Shown in pieces: positions 41,751 to 54,923 of a stretch of 64,000 nucleotides of DNA (the first letter of the stretch is position 1; the number at the start of each line of letters is the position of its first letter). The DNA comes from Hemerocallis citrina (Eukaryota; Streptophyta; Magnoliopsida; Asparagales; Asphodelaceae), in contig CM030361.1 of the NCBI GenBank assembly GCA_017893485.1, positions 146,630,941-146,694,940 on the forward strand, given 5' to 3'. The translations under genes and the position numbers were made by a program. Under the pieces are notes generated by a model. That model was not told where the DNA came from. It did not search any database and was given only the letters and a program-made list of their open reading frames with translations.

Positions 41751-42344
41751 CTTTTGACTTGCTCACTTAGACCTGGTTGCAGCTTCAAGCGTTCGCAAAA
41801 CTGAGCTCCAATATTGAGTAATCGCTTCAATACTAGCTTGCCGGATTTCATCATCGTGCTTCTTACTTCCTTCACGATCTTTAGCTGAGGCTAATACTTC
41901 ATTTATCTCGATCTTTTGCAGTTCGGTAGCTACTCCCTCCTTAGAATAGGACATGGCCTACGAATGCCACTTCAGACTTCTAGGATTCTCCCCTGTAATT
42001 TGCATAAAGCTGATGCTCCTGTAGTTGCTCAGAACTACAGCCAACTGCCTAGTGTGTCCTTCTTCCCCTTCTGCAAGGTCCAACTCTAACAAATCTAGAG
42101 TTGCCTCTCGCACACGTCTCAATTCTTGAAAAAAATTTTAGACAAAAGAATATGAGGAACCAAAATTGAACCAAACAGTTTTTTGGATTTCATATATATA
42201 TATAAATCCAACTGGTTACAAAATTACTTCTTAGTCCAAAATAAATTTCAAAATACAACTTTCAGACTTAGTTGCAGTTCCATATGCACATACTGGTACT
42301 TGCTCTCCTGCCTTCTTCAGCTCGCCTTTAGCAAGTGCGAACTT
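41751..42344 (-). other. degraded interior of chromovirus A
   Basis: Contains a short open frame (41763-41954, minus) with a charged, helical composition that I cannot assign, and AT-rich sequence. No RT or protease motif is visible. Confidence 0.4.
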
Positions 42345-42866
42345 TTACTCTTGGTGAACAGGCTCCTTCCCTTTGTTGTTCATCTTCGGGGCTGATCTGT
42401 CGTCCTTCTTATGAAACTGGAGACAGTTCGGCCTAATATTACCAATCTCCCCACATTTGTAACAGACACAGGTATCTATCTGAAGGTCCTTCCTAAGGTA
42501 CTGGATCATGAAGTGACCTTGCTCACCACATCGGAAGCAACTTTCTGGCTTGACGCCTCGAAGTTTGCCCTCCATTTTCTGAGTCTTGTGCTTCCGGCCT
42601 CGGTTCTCGAACCCTAATGCTGGTGCAGACCTTTTCCCTTGTAGTCGTGGACAGACTGATCTCTTGTGTCCAACTTCCTTACAGAAATAGCATGTTACAA
42701 CCTCGGTGGGCCCCTGGACTTGCTCCCATTCAAACTGCAGTCGTGCCAATCTGGAATCAAAGTGTTCATGCTCCTTTGCTAGGCTTGCTAATATAACTCT
42801 GCAAGCATCACCCACTTGCTTAGCTTGACGACCTCTCCTGGTCCTGCACCTCCTTAGCTTCTTCAT
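42345..42866 (-). pseudogene. chromovirus A Gag, nucleocapsid part with three zinc knuckles
   Basis: Open frame of 173 codons with CYFCKEVGHKRSVC, CFRCGEQGHFMIQY (last Cys lost) and CYKCGEIGNIRPNC (His replaced by Asn). Three knuckles is more than the usual one or two, and two are damaged. The capsid core expected upstream (towards 43214) is not readable. Confidence 0.8.
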
Positions 42867-43213
42867 TTCCTGTCATATGCTAGTTGCCGCCGCTGTGCGT
42901 TGATTCACACTTAGCTCCTACGGTGGTGAAAGCTCCTTCGGCTCCTCGCTCAAGATCATCGGATCATCCCTTGAAATCGGCTCACTTTCTTCCATCAACA
43001 CCTCCTCGGTTAGGATATCCTCGAACACCATCCTTCAAACGCATATATTGGAATTAGTCCAGATATAGAAAAATTAAAAAACATGAGTTGAAAGAAACAA
43101 CAATATGAATTATAACTATCTACGACTAGCTAAAACCTGAATCCTTAAAGGCATCCAAGTTTAATTTTCCTACTGTGTTGGATTGTAAATTGAAGTCGGC
43201 TTTAAAACCACTC
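42867..43213 (-). other. leader region of chromovirus A
   Basis: No convincing reading frame. It includes a Glu/Ser-rich stretch in minus reading (about 42900-43030) that recalls the acidic leader ORF of chromovirus B. Confidence 0.35.
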
Positions 43214-46200
43214 TGTAACGCCTCAATTTCCAGTAATTGGGAAACCGAGACATAAGATAGAATCTTTCCTTCAATTAGTCTCAATACACAGAAAAAATAG
43301 GAAAATTTAAAACTTTTTATTCAACACAAATGTATTACAAGTTTGAATATTACAAAATTGCAATACATTACAACAGTGTTACAATAATACCTTTACAATC
43401 CCAAGTGTTACAACTTTCAACAATTTACATCAGAGTACAATAAATAAAGAACAACACTTGGTATTTCACTTGGATGCTTCCCAACAAATAAATGAAATAC
43501 AACAATTGTTACAAATGGAACAATTGTAACAATATAAATTACAGCCGAAACATAATCGACTCTTGCTTCTCTTGCCATGAGTCCTCCTGAATCTTGTACC
43601 TACACTTCTGCAATCCAGTACCTATGGAAATGGGAACGTCAGTACATATACTGACACTTTAGGGCTGATGACTAGCAGTGATTCTCCACTCAAAGCAAAC
43701 AGATTGATGAAAAGAGAAACGTATGTATATACTTGATGTGTCAGTGTATACTATGCCCTAGACTCTAATGCCCGATTTACTACTGCAATGAAGCTCTTAT
43801 TCTAATGTAAGAAAGACTCTGGGACAGTATGCAGCCCATACTACATACACCACATATCAAGTCATTTCTTCACAAATAGGGATTTGAACCCGTGCCATGA
43901 ATTCTATTCTTGTACTCGACTTGTTTCTGAAGATTAGACATGACTGATGAGGTTGCCCTGAAACGGTCTAATTCCGCCAGGCCCACCGGACCTCACTCAA
44001 ATATCTGACGAATCCTTGGAGTTTCCGCGGGCACAAGTTATCTCTAAGCATCCCCTGTAGCCCCCTAGCCAGACCGTAGTCGATGGCTTCTCGCCCTTAG
44101 ATACAAGACAAGTCGGAGTTCCGAGGGGTTCATCCCCCTAGCTCCAACAGGAATTGCTCCCGCTTATCAAGGCACTTCAGAAATTAACAGAAGAGATATG
44201 GATCCCGTGCTCCCAACTCGTGAGAAGGCACAGACTGTATCCCTTTGACAAGAAGGGTACAACCCAATAACACCACCTAGTGCCGGCCTATAGGAGAGGT
44301 TGGATCATAAGGAATCACCCTTAACACCAACTCTTTCCCTTCGGTGAATAATGATAATAAGTAATCGTTAAGTAGTAATAGCCATAAGTTACTACCCTAA
44401 CAATGTCACTAACCCTAAACAAACTGAGGGACGACAACAGAACTTTACATAACATGCTGAGTCTTAAGTTAGACTTCGCAAGATAACAGTACTTTGCTGC
44501 TCAACCTAGACATACCAGAATTCCTAAGGATCTGGTTCATGGCCTATCGATCCAAGACCCCGGCAATACGAACGTATTCGCATGCTACTACCCTGAACTT
44601 GGATTTTGCCAACACTCCGATTTGCGATCAACCAACTCGGTTAAGGTCTGACAGTACACACGAGGTGACTCGTCCACAGTCCCTTAAGAGTAAGGTAAAC
44701 ACACGTCTTGATGTTCGATAGCAAACGGCATAACTCCTACTCCGCTTATCGGAATCTAGCCCGAGAGGTCAATTCGGAAAGGGGAAGGTGTCTACTACAA
44801 CTCTCTAGTTGGCCCGAACCTCAGATTCTACAGTTAGACACTCTAAAACACCAAGAAGTCAAACATCAAGCACACTCAGCTCAAAGCTGGCTGCTGCATC
44901 TTCCAAATAACATAACTCCTACTCCTCTTAATGGAATCTAGCTCGAGAGACCGATTCAGAAAGGGGAAGGTGTCTACTACAACTCTCTAGTTTTCCCGAA
45001 CCTCAGATTCTACAGGTAAGACACTCTAAGTCAAACAGCAAGCACCCTGTCCAACAGCTAGGTGCTGTATTTTTCCAAGACCATAACTCCTATTCTGCTT
45101 ATCAGAATTTAACCCAAGAGATCAATTCGGAAAGGGGAGAGACTTTACTACAACTCCCTAGTTGGTCCGAACCTCAGATTCAACCGGTAAAAGGCTAAAA
45201 AATTACAACCAAACAGAACAGTGAGCTTCTCAGCCAGCTCGTTGTCCTGATTTCGTAACGACCATAACTTTTGCATCTCTTCTCGGATTTTAATCCAAAA
45301 AGCCAATTCGAAAAGGGGAGAATGTCTACTACAACTTACTAGTTGCTCCGAACCTCTAATTCAGAGAGGAACCATAAGTTTTATCCCCTTGAACTTATTG
45401 CGATGCTAACCTGAAAACACAGACTTCAGTGTTTTGCCCTAAAGCTCGCTGTTTTGGGGGAAACGATCGTTTCACCCCTCAAAACAGCCCCAAAAAATCT
45501 ACCCAAATTCTATTATGGTAATAACACCCCTAAGAACGTCTCATATAAATTTCGGGTCAAAATTCTACTTTTAACACATGTGAACAAATCTAACCATACA
45601 ACTATTTAAGCATGGTTACAACATAAGCGTGGGCTCTTTCTACAATACCTACAACAATTTAATCATGGTATACAACTTAAGCATGAGTTCTTTAGCAACA
45701 TAAAACTAAGCATGGGTTCTTTAGCACATACAACTAAGCATGGGTTCTTTAGTACAAAACATGATGAGTTCTTTACTACACATCTTAAGCATGATTCTTA
45801 CTACAACTTAAGCATGAACTACAATTTCCTACATATTACAAAAATCTACTTTTTTTTTATAAACTACAAGTCCTACATACAACAAAATTCACTTTTCTTC
45901 AATCCTATAAGTTTCTACATACAATAAGAAAAGAAGTAACCCCTTGTCCATTATAAAAATCAAATAGACATGCTACAAAAGACTAATCTTTTATCATTAG
46001 AGAAACAAAAGGAAGCTTAATCTTTCACAACCTAGAAGTAAAAATAGAAGCTTAATCTTTCATAAACTAGATTTACCAAGGACTTGATTTTTAACAAGTA
46101 GAGAGCAAACATACCACCACTACTAAAAGATTTATCTTTTATGAACTAGAATTAGTAAGGACTATATCTATAACATGGTAGAAAAGCAACATACAACAAG

Positions 46201-47558
46201 TTCACTCCTTTATGAATTAGGGGTAGTAAAACTTGATTTTTAACAAGGTAGAGAGTAACATACAATAAAAGACTTATCTTTTATTAGACTAGAAGAGTTC
46301 TACAACCCCAAAAATGGGTATGTAAGTATTCTTACTTTATGTGCTCTTAGTTATAGTCCAAGTTGTAGTTTGTGTTACCACAACAATCATAATAACAACA
46401 ATAAACATAACAAAGTTTAAAGGTTCAACCTTTATGTGTTTTATTTAAGTTCCACCATCTATGGGATCATTTTGATCCCTATGCTTAGTAATTAGTCCAA
46501 GTAGTTCAAAAATAATCATGCAAGTCTTAAAGACTTAATCTTTATGCCATTTATTTAAGTTCTACCATCCATATATCCATGGGATCATTTTGATCCCTAC
46601 AACAACTTATGCTTAATAAAATAGTCAAAGTTATTATAGATCATACATACAACAACCACCATCATAAAGATGAGTTCATTTTACTTACAACAACAAGTCA
46701 TCATAAAAAATGGGTTCTTTCTCATACACAACCAAAATAAAAGAGAAACAAACCATAAAAGAGAATAAAAGAAACACAGCAAAGAAAAGTAGAGAACCCC
46801 CACCTTGGATCTCTTGTAGGAAGAACTAGTCTAGAAATCTTCTCCTTACTCCTTAGCTTTCTACTACAACTCTTTAAGAAAACCTACAAAGAAAACTCTC
46901 TAGTTAGGGTTCTTGTTCTCTCTTTCTTTTCCTCTCTTTTTTGTCTTTGTAAAAATGAGACAATAGGTGGGGGGAGGGGTATTTATAGGGTGGAAGAGAA
47001 GGTGGAGAGTGCAAAAACACCCACACATTTGCACAAACCCCCTTGGGGTGGGATGGTCCAGCCATGCTTAGGGATGGGGGAGTGGTGAGGTGGAGGAGAG
47101 AGCTTCTAGAAGAACATCTCCTTAAACTCATATGCATCCTTAAACCTAGGTTTAATCTTTCATCAAACCTAACCCTCTAAATTTGATTCATCATGACAAA
47201 GAGATATTTTGTCCAAAAATACAAACAACGCAATTTGTACAAATATAGAAATCGATACAATACGCATACGTATACATATATATGTATACCGATAGTTTCT
47301 GTTTGTTAAACCGCATAATCCGTATAAAAATATATAAATTCCGAAAAATAATAATAAAATAATTTTAGCATCGGCTTGGAAGATTACAGTACCAATTTGA
47401 TACAATACATATGTATACAGACTGGTATATATATATATATATATACAGATAATGTTTATTAGCAAAACCTGGTGATATCCACCAAAAATCTTTCAATAAA
47501 AATAAAATAATAATAAAATAATAATTATATAAATATAATATCCGTCCGGGATATTACA
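43214..47558 (-). repeat. chromovirus A 5' LTR (4345 bp)
   Basis: Plus reading starts TGTAACGCC and ends GGATATTACA, so the element-sense LTR runs TGTAATATCC...GGCGTTACA. TATAAATA (minus) at 46980-46987 is the likely promoter. It is related along its length, inverted, to 51313-57311. Subrepeats of about 180 bp lie at 44770-45420 (GGAAAGGGGA-type marker at 44776, 44958, 45129 and 45309). Confidence 0.88.
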
Positions 47559-47599
47559 GCAGTAGTTATAAGGATAAAACTCTTCTAAGGAGAGAGTAA

Positions 47600-50577
47600 T
47601 GTAACGCCCAATAATTTGAAATATAATATTTTGAATTAATATAAATTTTTTACATGAATTTATTTAATTATTTTAAATTTCTGTGAAATGATCGTTTTGC
47701 ACATGCAAATATTTTTGAAAAACATGTTTTGGAATTTTAAGTTTCTAAATAAATTCTATCATTTATAATTGAATATATTTGAATTTTGGGATTTTTCTGA
47801 ATAAGAGAAACTGCATTTGTAAATAATTCGAAAGAAGGTGACTTTTTGTAAAAAGGTTTGGAGGTAAAATTTGAATTCAAAAAATGGTTGACTGCATTTT
47901 GGGGGCCGGTTTTGGCAGTGGAGATATTTGGGGATGAAATTCTATCAATTTGAAGTGATTTGATTTGATTTGATTGAACAAATAATTAATTATGCAAATT
48001 GGGACTTCTAGGGGTCTTATTTGTAAAATTTCCTCAAAGAAACTTTAGAAAGGGATCCTAACCAATTTAGAGAGCAGCAATTTTTGGCCTCTCTCTTTCT
48101 TTTGGCTTTGGTGATTTTTGGAGACAGTGAAATTGATCTTTTGCTTGGAGGAGAAGACTACTAGTTTGTAATAATTTCTTCTTGAGGTAGTTAACACTCC
48201 AACTCTCTTTCTATGTTTAATCTCATAAATATTTAGTATCATGCTAGGGATGAACTTTTGTTAATCGTGGATTGTATTTAACATGATTGTAGTACTTGTG
48301 GAGGTGTATGTATGATATGAGAGTGTTGGTTATGAGGCATAAAGATAGAATCTTGATTTTGTATGGATCTAAAATATTTTGTTCATGAATAATGGAGTTC
48401 CTATGCATGAAAGACCGAGTCTTTATTTGTATAAAGGGATTTAATAAGCCCATAAATTGTTGTAGATGATTATAACTTGTCATATATTCTTAAAATTCAT
48501 GTTGATCATTAAAAGATGAGATTTTTAGGGTTTATTCGCTGTTTTATTACTAAGTAATTTTTATATGATGAATCTTGTTTGTTTGAGCATGCTAAGATGT
48601 GTACATGGCAAAAAATTAATCAAATATTGGGGGTTAGGGTTTCGGCCACCAAGGGTTGGGGTTCGATCACTAACTGTGGGAGTTAATGGTTTCGGTGTCA
48701 AGGTTTTCACAGCAACCGGGGTTGCACAGTGCCAACCCGAGCACTGTGCAGACCCCAAGGCTGTTGTATTTGGCTTTCGGGTGTGGGCTAGTGGTTCAAG
48801 TTTTAATGGGTTTGTGAAGGGTTTGCGTGTTAGGGTTTGAAAACCCTAGTGTGCATATAGATGAGTATATGTATGTATTTAAATCTAGTATTTGCATGAA
48901 GTTTAATTGATTCTTTTGATCAAGTTTCAAATGTGCAAATTTCAGATTTTGTTGAAATCTATCTTCAGATTCTAATGTATTCAAGTAATAATTTTGAGGT
49001 TGCAAATCTCTATTTTTATGGAGTAAATTCTCAGTTTTGAGGGGATATATGTTTCAGTTTTTAGAGATGAAAACATTGAATTCTGAAGGGCAACTTTTCC
49101 GTTTCTAAAGAGGTAAATTTCAGATTTTAGAATTAAAGAATTTCATATTTTAGGGATGAGATCCCAGACAATAAAGAGACTAGTTTTAGTTTAAGTTCAT
49201 TAGATTAAAGAGAAAATTATTGAGTTTTATGTATGTATGGAGAGTGAAACTTAAAAGTGAAATTTAAAGGATTTTGGGGATTGGATTTTGTTTCCAGATA
49301 AGAAAGAGTTTTTATGGAAATAACGGTTTATTAAATGAAATGTGAATAATGAAGGGATTTTGTGGATGTACAAATGTTTACTTTTGGAATGAGATATTCC
49401 CGTTTCAGATTTTGATTCGCATCCATTGTGTTGTGAGAAAAGTATTGTTTTTCAGAATAGAGTAAACAAAGAGTATTTTGAATGATCGAACCAAGTGGGT
49501 TTTTTTTTTTGTGATTAGGGCTACTGTGAGAACCCTGGATGGAAACTTGAGGCGTTAAGTTGGGAATACTAGATACTGAGCGAACCCAAGAGTACCGGCA
49601 TTGGATATTCGTATTGTAGGGAATTAGCCTCAGGGGCTAGTGTTCCTGGTTTGGCAAGTGAAGTCCGGTAGGGTAGTGCTAGTTCTAGGTGCCTCAGATT
49701 GTTGTTATTACAAATCTAATGACATGCACTATATTAGGACTGGTGATGGAACTTGGGCAACGTAATTATGGTCTCTGTTTTAAGTCGGGCGGATGTATTC
49801 TAGAACTGTGTATTTGTTGTGTCTCTCTAGTATGTTCACATGTCAAGGGTAAGCAGGACTATTCGCAGAATGTCTAGAAGTAAGACGGATTTGGTTTGTT
49901 CGCCCCTTGAGGGTCGGCGATGCTTGCGGGATGTTTGTGTGTTTACACTTGTACACCTTGGCGGGTTGCGTACCGGGGCTGGGGTTTATTCACAGAGTGT
50001 CTAATCTTATCTTGTCAGTGATATAGTTTTCATGGCGAGGGATTGAATCCTAAAAGGTGGTGAACGCTAAGGGCTTGCCCTCGGACCTATGTAAAATGGG
50101 ATGCATAGAATCCAAACAAGTTTACATTAGTGTGCATTGTGCGCACTTTGTTTTCTTGAACATTGTTTTATGCATTTTCTCTTTGTTTTCCCGACACACT
50201 TATTCATTTAGTGTAGTTTCACTTATTGATTTTATGAGTCGTAATCTGTTCTTTTATTTTATGTTGTTCGACAAGTTTGTGATGGTGGGACTTTGGAGGG
50301 TTACTATTATTATGGTATTGCATATATTGTATTCTACTGATGTGCTTACTTTTCTGGTCAGTTTTGCAAGGTAAAAGCTTGGACTTTGAGATGACTGAAG
50401 TTTAAATGTTGAGATGTATGTAATGAATGTGTAAATTTTTTCGCTGTGCATTGTAATATAGAACTGTTGTCAATAAAAGTTGTAATTTTCCCTGTGTTTA
50501 TACTGTGTTTGGATTACATTGAAGTAAAGATTCTAGAGTTGTTTCTTATTTCTATTATTGAAATTCGGGGCGCAACA
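47600..50577 (+). repeat. solo gypsy LTR (2978 bp)
   Basis: Starts TGTAACGCCC and ends GGGGCGCAACA, with complementary termini. It holds the chromovirus LTR block: CATGGCGAGGGATTGAATCC (about 50031-50050) and GGACCTATG...GGATGCATAGAATCC (about 50090-50115). No gag or pol adjoins it. Flanks AGTAA and TATAT do not match, so the duplication is lost or the LTR arose by unequal exchange. The 48571-48840 stretch has long open frames but no recognisable protein. Confidence 0.75.
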
Positions 50578-50770
50578 TATATCTACCAAAATTAACCATT
50601 TTAAACCTAATAGCTTAAGGATTTGTGCCCAATTTAAACTGTCCAAATTTTGTTCTAATTTTACCCATATCAGAAGCCCCTCACTCTTGAAGACCGAGTT
50701 TCACAGCATTCGAGGTGTAGTTTCCTTTTTTAGAATGATTTACAAAACTTTTCAGAGCTTTCAAAAACGT
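50578..50770 (-). mobile_element. remnant of a Tat LTR end and purine tract
   Basis: GATTTGTGCCCAATTTAAAC, TTACCCATATCA and GAAGCCCCTCACTC align with the Tat-2 LTR tail and purine tract (23795-23855) and continue a little into the 3' untranslated region. LTR end at 50672. It is older and more diverged than Tat-1 or Tat-2. Confidence 0.7.
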
Positions 50771-51312
50771 AAGAACTAGTATCAGTGTAGTAGCAATTTT
50801 TTTTATTCAATATAACATAACGAGAACAGAATCACGCTCTGTTGGATTTGAACCTACGACATTGGGTTCTGGAGACCCACGTTCTACCGAACTGAAGAAA
50901 GAGCGCTTGTTTTAGAGTTGTTCTGCCAGATCGGTCATTCAAGATCTTTGGACTTCCCCTGGATCTGGTGAAAAAGTTCCAAAAAATTAGCTTTTTATGA
51001 TTACACTAATAATCCGACAAAAAGGGGATTATTCAAAGTGGGTTCAATGGACAGCGAGGATGGAATAACTGTTAAATAGGTTTGACAATGTTGTTCTAGC
51101 TTTGTGAAATACCCAGAATTATTCTCAAATTTTTTTGGATTTTTTTAATTTATCTTTATTTTTCTTACAATTTTTAATTACTTTTTTAGATTTTAAAATC
51201 AATTTTACTTTAATTATGAGATGGTATCGGGTCTTATCGGGTCTGGTCCTCCACTACCTGGACCAGGACCCGGACCCGGTACCTCACGAGTCCAAAAATT
51301 GGACCCGACCCC
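50771..51312. other. organelle-derived flank and unassigned spacer
   Basis: Sequence next to the trnW copy (about 50785-51060, with AATCCGACAAAAAGG) is probably part of the same plastid or mitochondrial insertion. 51180-51312 is a GGGTC/GACCC-rich stretch with local inverted repeats. No gene. Confidence 0.35.
50834..50906 (-). pseudogene. organellar-type tRNA-Trp (CCA) pseudogene
   Basis: Minus strand gives a 73-nt cloverleaf: acceptor GCGCTCT/AGAGCGT, D-loop AGTTCGGTA, anticodon stem TGGGT/ACCCA with loop CTCCAGA (anticodon CCA), T-loop TTCAAAT. It matches plastid trnW, which is also present in plant mitochondria. One D-stem mismatch (CTTC/GAAC) and one T-stem mismatch (GTAGG/CCAAC) show decay. 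It is a transferred organelle fragment, not a working nuclear tRNA gene. Confidence 0.8.
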
Positions 51313-52689
51313 TCTAATATCCCGAACCGATATTAATAAACAATATTATTTTAATTATTATTATTATTATTATTATTATTTTATTTTTATTTTCAAATTT
51401 GAAATATTTTTTTTGTAGATATTGCTCAGTTTAATTAATAATCAATATCTGTATATATACCAGTCTGAATGTATATGTATTGTATCAATTTGGTACTAAA
51501 ATCTTCCGAGCCAGTAATAAAATTATTTATTATTATTTTATTTTATTCTCGGAATTAAATTATTTTTTGTGCAGATTATTTAGTTTAACAAACAATAATT
51601 ATTGGTATATATATTGGTATATATGTATACATATTGTATCGATTTTGTACATTTGTACAAAATCATGTAGTGTGTGTCTTTGGACAAAAAAAATCTTTTT
51701 GTCATGATTGATCAAAGATTGAATGACTAGGATTTAGTTGGGAGGATAAACATAGCATTTATGATTAATATAAATACAAATGCTATTAATAGGTGTTGCT
51801 TCTCTAGAACTACACCTCAAAAATCCCCTCACCACCCCTCCCCCACCTAGTTTGGCTTGCCAACTTTTACCCAAGGCCAAAATGTGGCAAACCCTAACTC
51901 ACCTCCTCACCCTCTCATACTCTCGCTCTCTCTCATTTTCTATAAATAACCCTCCTCTTCACCTTTGCTTCATTTGCTAAAGAAAAAAAAATAGAAAAGC
52001 AAAAGAAACAAAAAGAGAAAGCAAAAGAAACAGAGAAATTGAATTTGAGAGTCCTTCATTTGAGGCAGTAGTAGAACCTTGGAGGAAGGAGAAGGAGCTA
52101 ACTAGTAATTCCTACTGAGTTAATCAAGGTGGGAGTTTTTCTTCATATGTTTTGTTGTTTATTTTCTTATTATATGTTAATAACAACTTGGACCAAAATC
52201 TTGTGCATATGAATTGTTGTGGATAAAAAATGATCACATGAAAGAAATTGAATGGTAGAACTCAAACAAAACACATAAAGATTGAAGCTTTAATAAGTTA
52301 TTGTTGTTATTGTTGTTAAAGGTTGTTATTGTTGTTATTATTAAAATAAAACTAACAAATTTGACTAAATTCATGTGCATATGAGAAGTTATGAATTTAT
52401 AAAAGTTTCATGCAAGATTGAAGTGAAGAACTTAACAAAACCCCTAAAGATCCAACTTTTAATAACTAGTATGTTATTTTAATGGTTAGAATGTAATAAC
52501 TTGTGGTAAACTTGGAATTTTGAACCCAAATTAAAATGAGAGGTTCTCATACTTGTTCTTACCATACTCTAATTTTTGTTGATTTTTCTGGGTTGATTAG
52601 TTAGGTTAAACAAATTAATTCTCCCAAAACAACGAGTATCGAAAAGTTGCTGTTTTGGGCAGATTTTAGGGATATGTTTAAAAACGTAT

Positions 52690-54130
52690 AACTTGGGTTA
52701 TATAAAGAATTTGAGAAAGTTGTCAACTAGGGAATTGTATTAGAGGTTACCACCTTTCTAAAATGACTTATTTTGTTGGATTCCGATAAGAGTACCATCA
52801 GTTATGAATTTTACAAGATGACAGTAGCTTTCCTCGAAACTGCTCTATTATAAATGAAAAACTAGACTTCAAACTAGTATAACTTTTTGTACACTTAGAA
52901 CTGGATAAAGTTGTCAACTAGAGAGTTGTAGTAGAAGTTCTTAGCTTTCTAAAAAGCATAAATTTGTTAGATTCCAACAAGTATAGCATCTGTTATGAGT
53001 TTTTTAGTTCAACAACATCCAACTTTGTTGGCTGAGTTCATTGTTGATATGTTAGGGGATTTTTCTACCTCTTGTTGACTGAACTAGAGAAAGTTGTCAA
53101 CTAGAGAGTTGTAGTAGAAGTTCTTAGCTTTCTAAAAAGTCTACATTTGTTAGATTCTGAAAAGTATAGCATCTGTTTTGAATTTTTTAGTTCAACAACA
53201 GCCTACTTTTTTGGTTGAGTTCACTGTTGATATGTTAGGGTCTTTTTCTACCTCTTGTTGACTGAACTCGAGAAAGTTGTTAACTAGAGAGTTGTATTAG
53301 AAGTTCTTAGTTTTTTAAAAAGTCTAAATTTTTTAGATTCTGACAAGTATAGCATCGGTTATAAATTTTTTAGTTCAACAGCAGCCTACTTTTTGGGCTG
53401 AGTTCACTGTTTAAGAGTTCGGGATTTTTCCGACCTCTTATTGACTGAATTTGGAAGAGTTATCAACTAGAGAGTTTTAGTAGAGGTTCTCAACTTTATA
53501 AAAAGTGTATTTTTGTTAGATTCCAATAAGTGTAGCATCGGTTATGAATTTTACAAATTCAGGTCAGTGGCTTCTTTAAAAGCTGCTATGTTTTAAGTAA
53601 AAAGTTGAACTTTAAATTAGTATAACTTCTTGTATACTTAGAACTGGGTGGAGTTATCAACTAGAGAGTTGTATTAGAAGTTCCTAGATTTCTATAAAGC
53701 CTAATTTTGTTAGATTCCGATACACGTAGCATCAGTTCCTAGCTTTCTATAAAGCCTTTTGGCTGAGCTCACTGTTGAGATGTTTGGGGATTTCCAACCC
53801 TTTGTTGAATGAATTTGAGAAGGTTTTCAACTAGAGAATTGTAGTAGAGGTTCCCACCTTTGTAAAAAGTCTAATTTGGTTAAATTCTGATAAGTGTAGC
53901 ATCAGTTATGAATTTTACAAGTTCTGATAGTAGTCTGCCTTTTGGGCCAAGCTCACAGTTGAGATGTTATAGAACTTTTCAACCCTTTGTTGGCTGAATT
54001 TGAGAAATGTCAACTAGGGAATTGTAGTAGATATTTCTACCTTTCTGAAGAGTCGAATTTAGTTAGATTCTGGTAAGCGTAGCATTTGTAATGAATTTTA
54101 CAAGATTTCAGTAGCCGCTCGACTGATTGG
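52690..54130 (+). repeat. ~183-bp tandem subrepeats in the LTR, about 8 copies
   Basis: GTTGTCAACTAGAGAGTTGT or variants occur near 52714, 52906, 53089, 53272, 53454, 53650, 53818 and 54002. Each unit also carries TTAGATTC and ATAGCATC. The inverted LTR at 43214-47558 has only 4-5 units. Confidence 0.88.
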
Positions 54131-54923
54131 GCTAATTCACTGTTGAGTGGTTTTTGTTGTTTTTCCATATCCGAGCACTCATTTAGGATCTAGATGTATT
54201 CCTATGTGCTCATGATTCTTGTTTCATTTTGGAGAATGGTTCAATCTAATTATTAGCAGTTTGTTGTCGCATATGTAGCTAATTGGCTCATATGTAATTC
54301 GTTTGGCTCATACGTAGCTCGTTCGGCTCGTATGTAATTTGTTGGGCTCGTATATAGCTTGTTAGCTCGTACGGAGCCTTTTGAGCTCTTCTAGGGTGAT
54401 ATCGTTACCCTAGGGTCCATCGAAAATTAAGACGTGTATTTATTTTACTCGTCGAGGACTGTGGACTAGTCACTCCTCGTGTGACGTCAGATATTAACTG
54501 GTGTAGGTTGATCGCAGGCAGGGAACGTAGACGAAATCTAAGTTCAGGGCAGTAGCAAGCGAGTAAGTTCGCATTGCTGGGGTCTTGGATCGATAGGCTG
54601 TGAGTGGGATCCATTGTGATTCCGGAAGTCTAGGTTGAATGCCTAGCAAAGTTATATTGCGAAGTCTAGATTGAGACATAGCATGTTGTGTTAACAATGT
54701 TGTCATCCCTCAGATTGTTTAGGGTTAGTGATATCGTTAGGGTAGTAACTTGTAACTATTGTTACTTAACCATTTTATATATTATCTTACCAGAAGGGAA
54801 GAGTTGGTATTAGGGGTGATACCTTATGATCTGACTCGTCCTATAGGCCGACACTAGGTGGTGTTATTGGGTTGTACCTTTCTGTCAAAGGGATATGTGC
54901 GGTGCCTTCTCACGAGTTGGGAG

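Larger units (their letters stand above)
41451..47558 (-). mobile_element. chromovirus A (Ty3/gypsy), 5' remnant with a 4.35-kb LTR
   Basis: Minus orientation: LTR 43214-47558, diverged leader, Gag zinc-knuckle part (42345-42866), unclear sequence, then an integrase piece (41451-41750) cut by chromovirus B. Protease and RT are absent, so pol was deleted before or around B's insertion. The bases after the LTR (GAGTGGTTTTAAAGC, minus) look like a decayed TGGTATCAGAGC primer site. Confidence 0.75.

Noticed and set aside
48571..48840. 91-codon plus-strand ORF inside the solo LTR
   Set aside because: No recognisable domain, low-complexity Val/Gly/Phe content, and it lies in an LTR.
47600..50577. 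5' or 3' LTR of a neighbouring element instead of a solo LTR
   Set aside because: No primer site, purine tract, gag or pol on either side: the left flank is 41 bp from another LTR and the right flank is a Tat remnant.
50834..50906. Functional nuclear tRNA-Trp gene
   Set aside because: Stem mismatches in the D and T arms and an organellar-type sequence point to a pseudogene.
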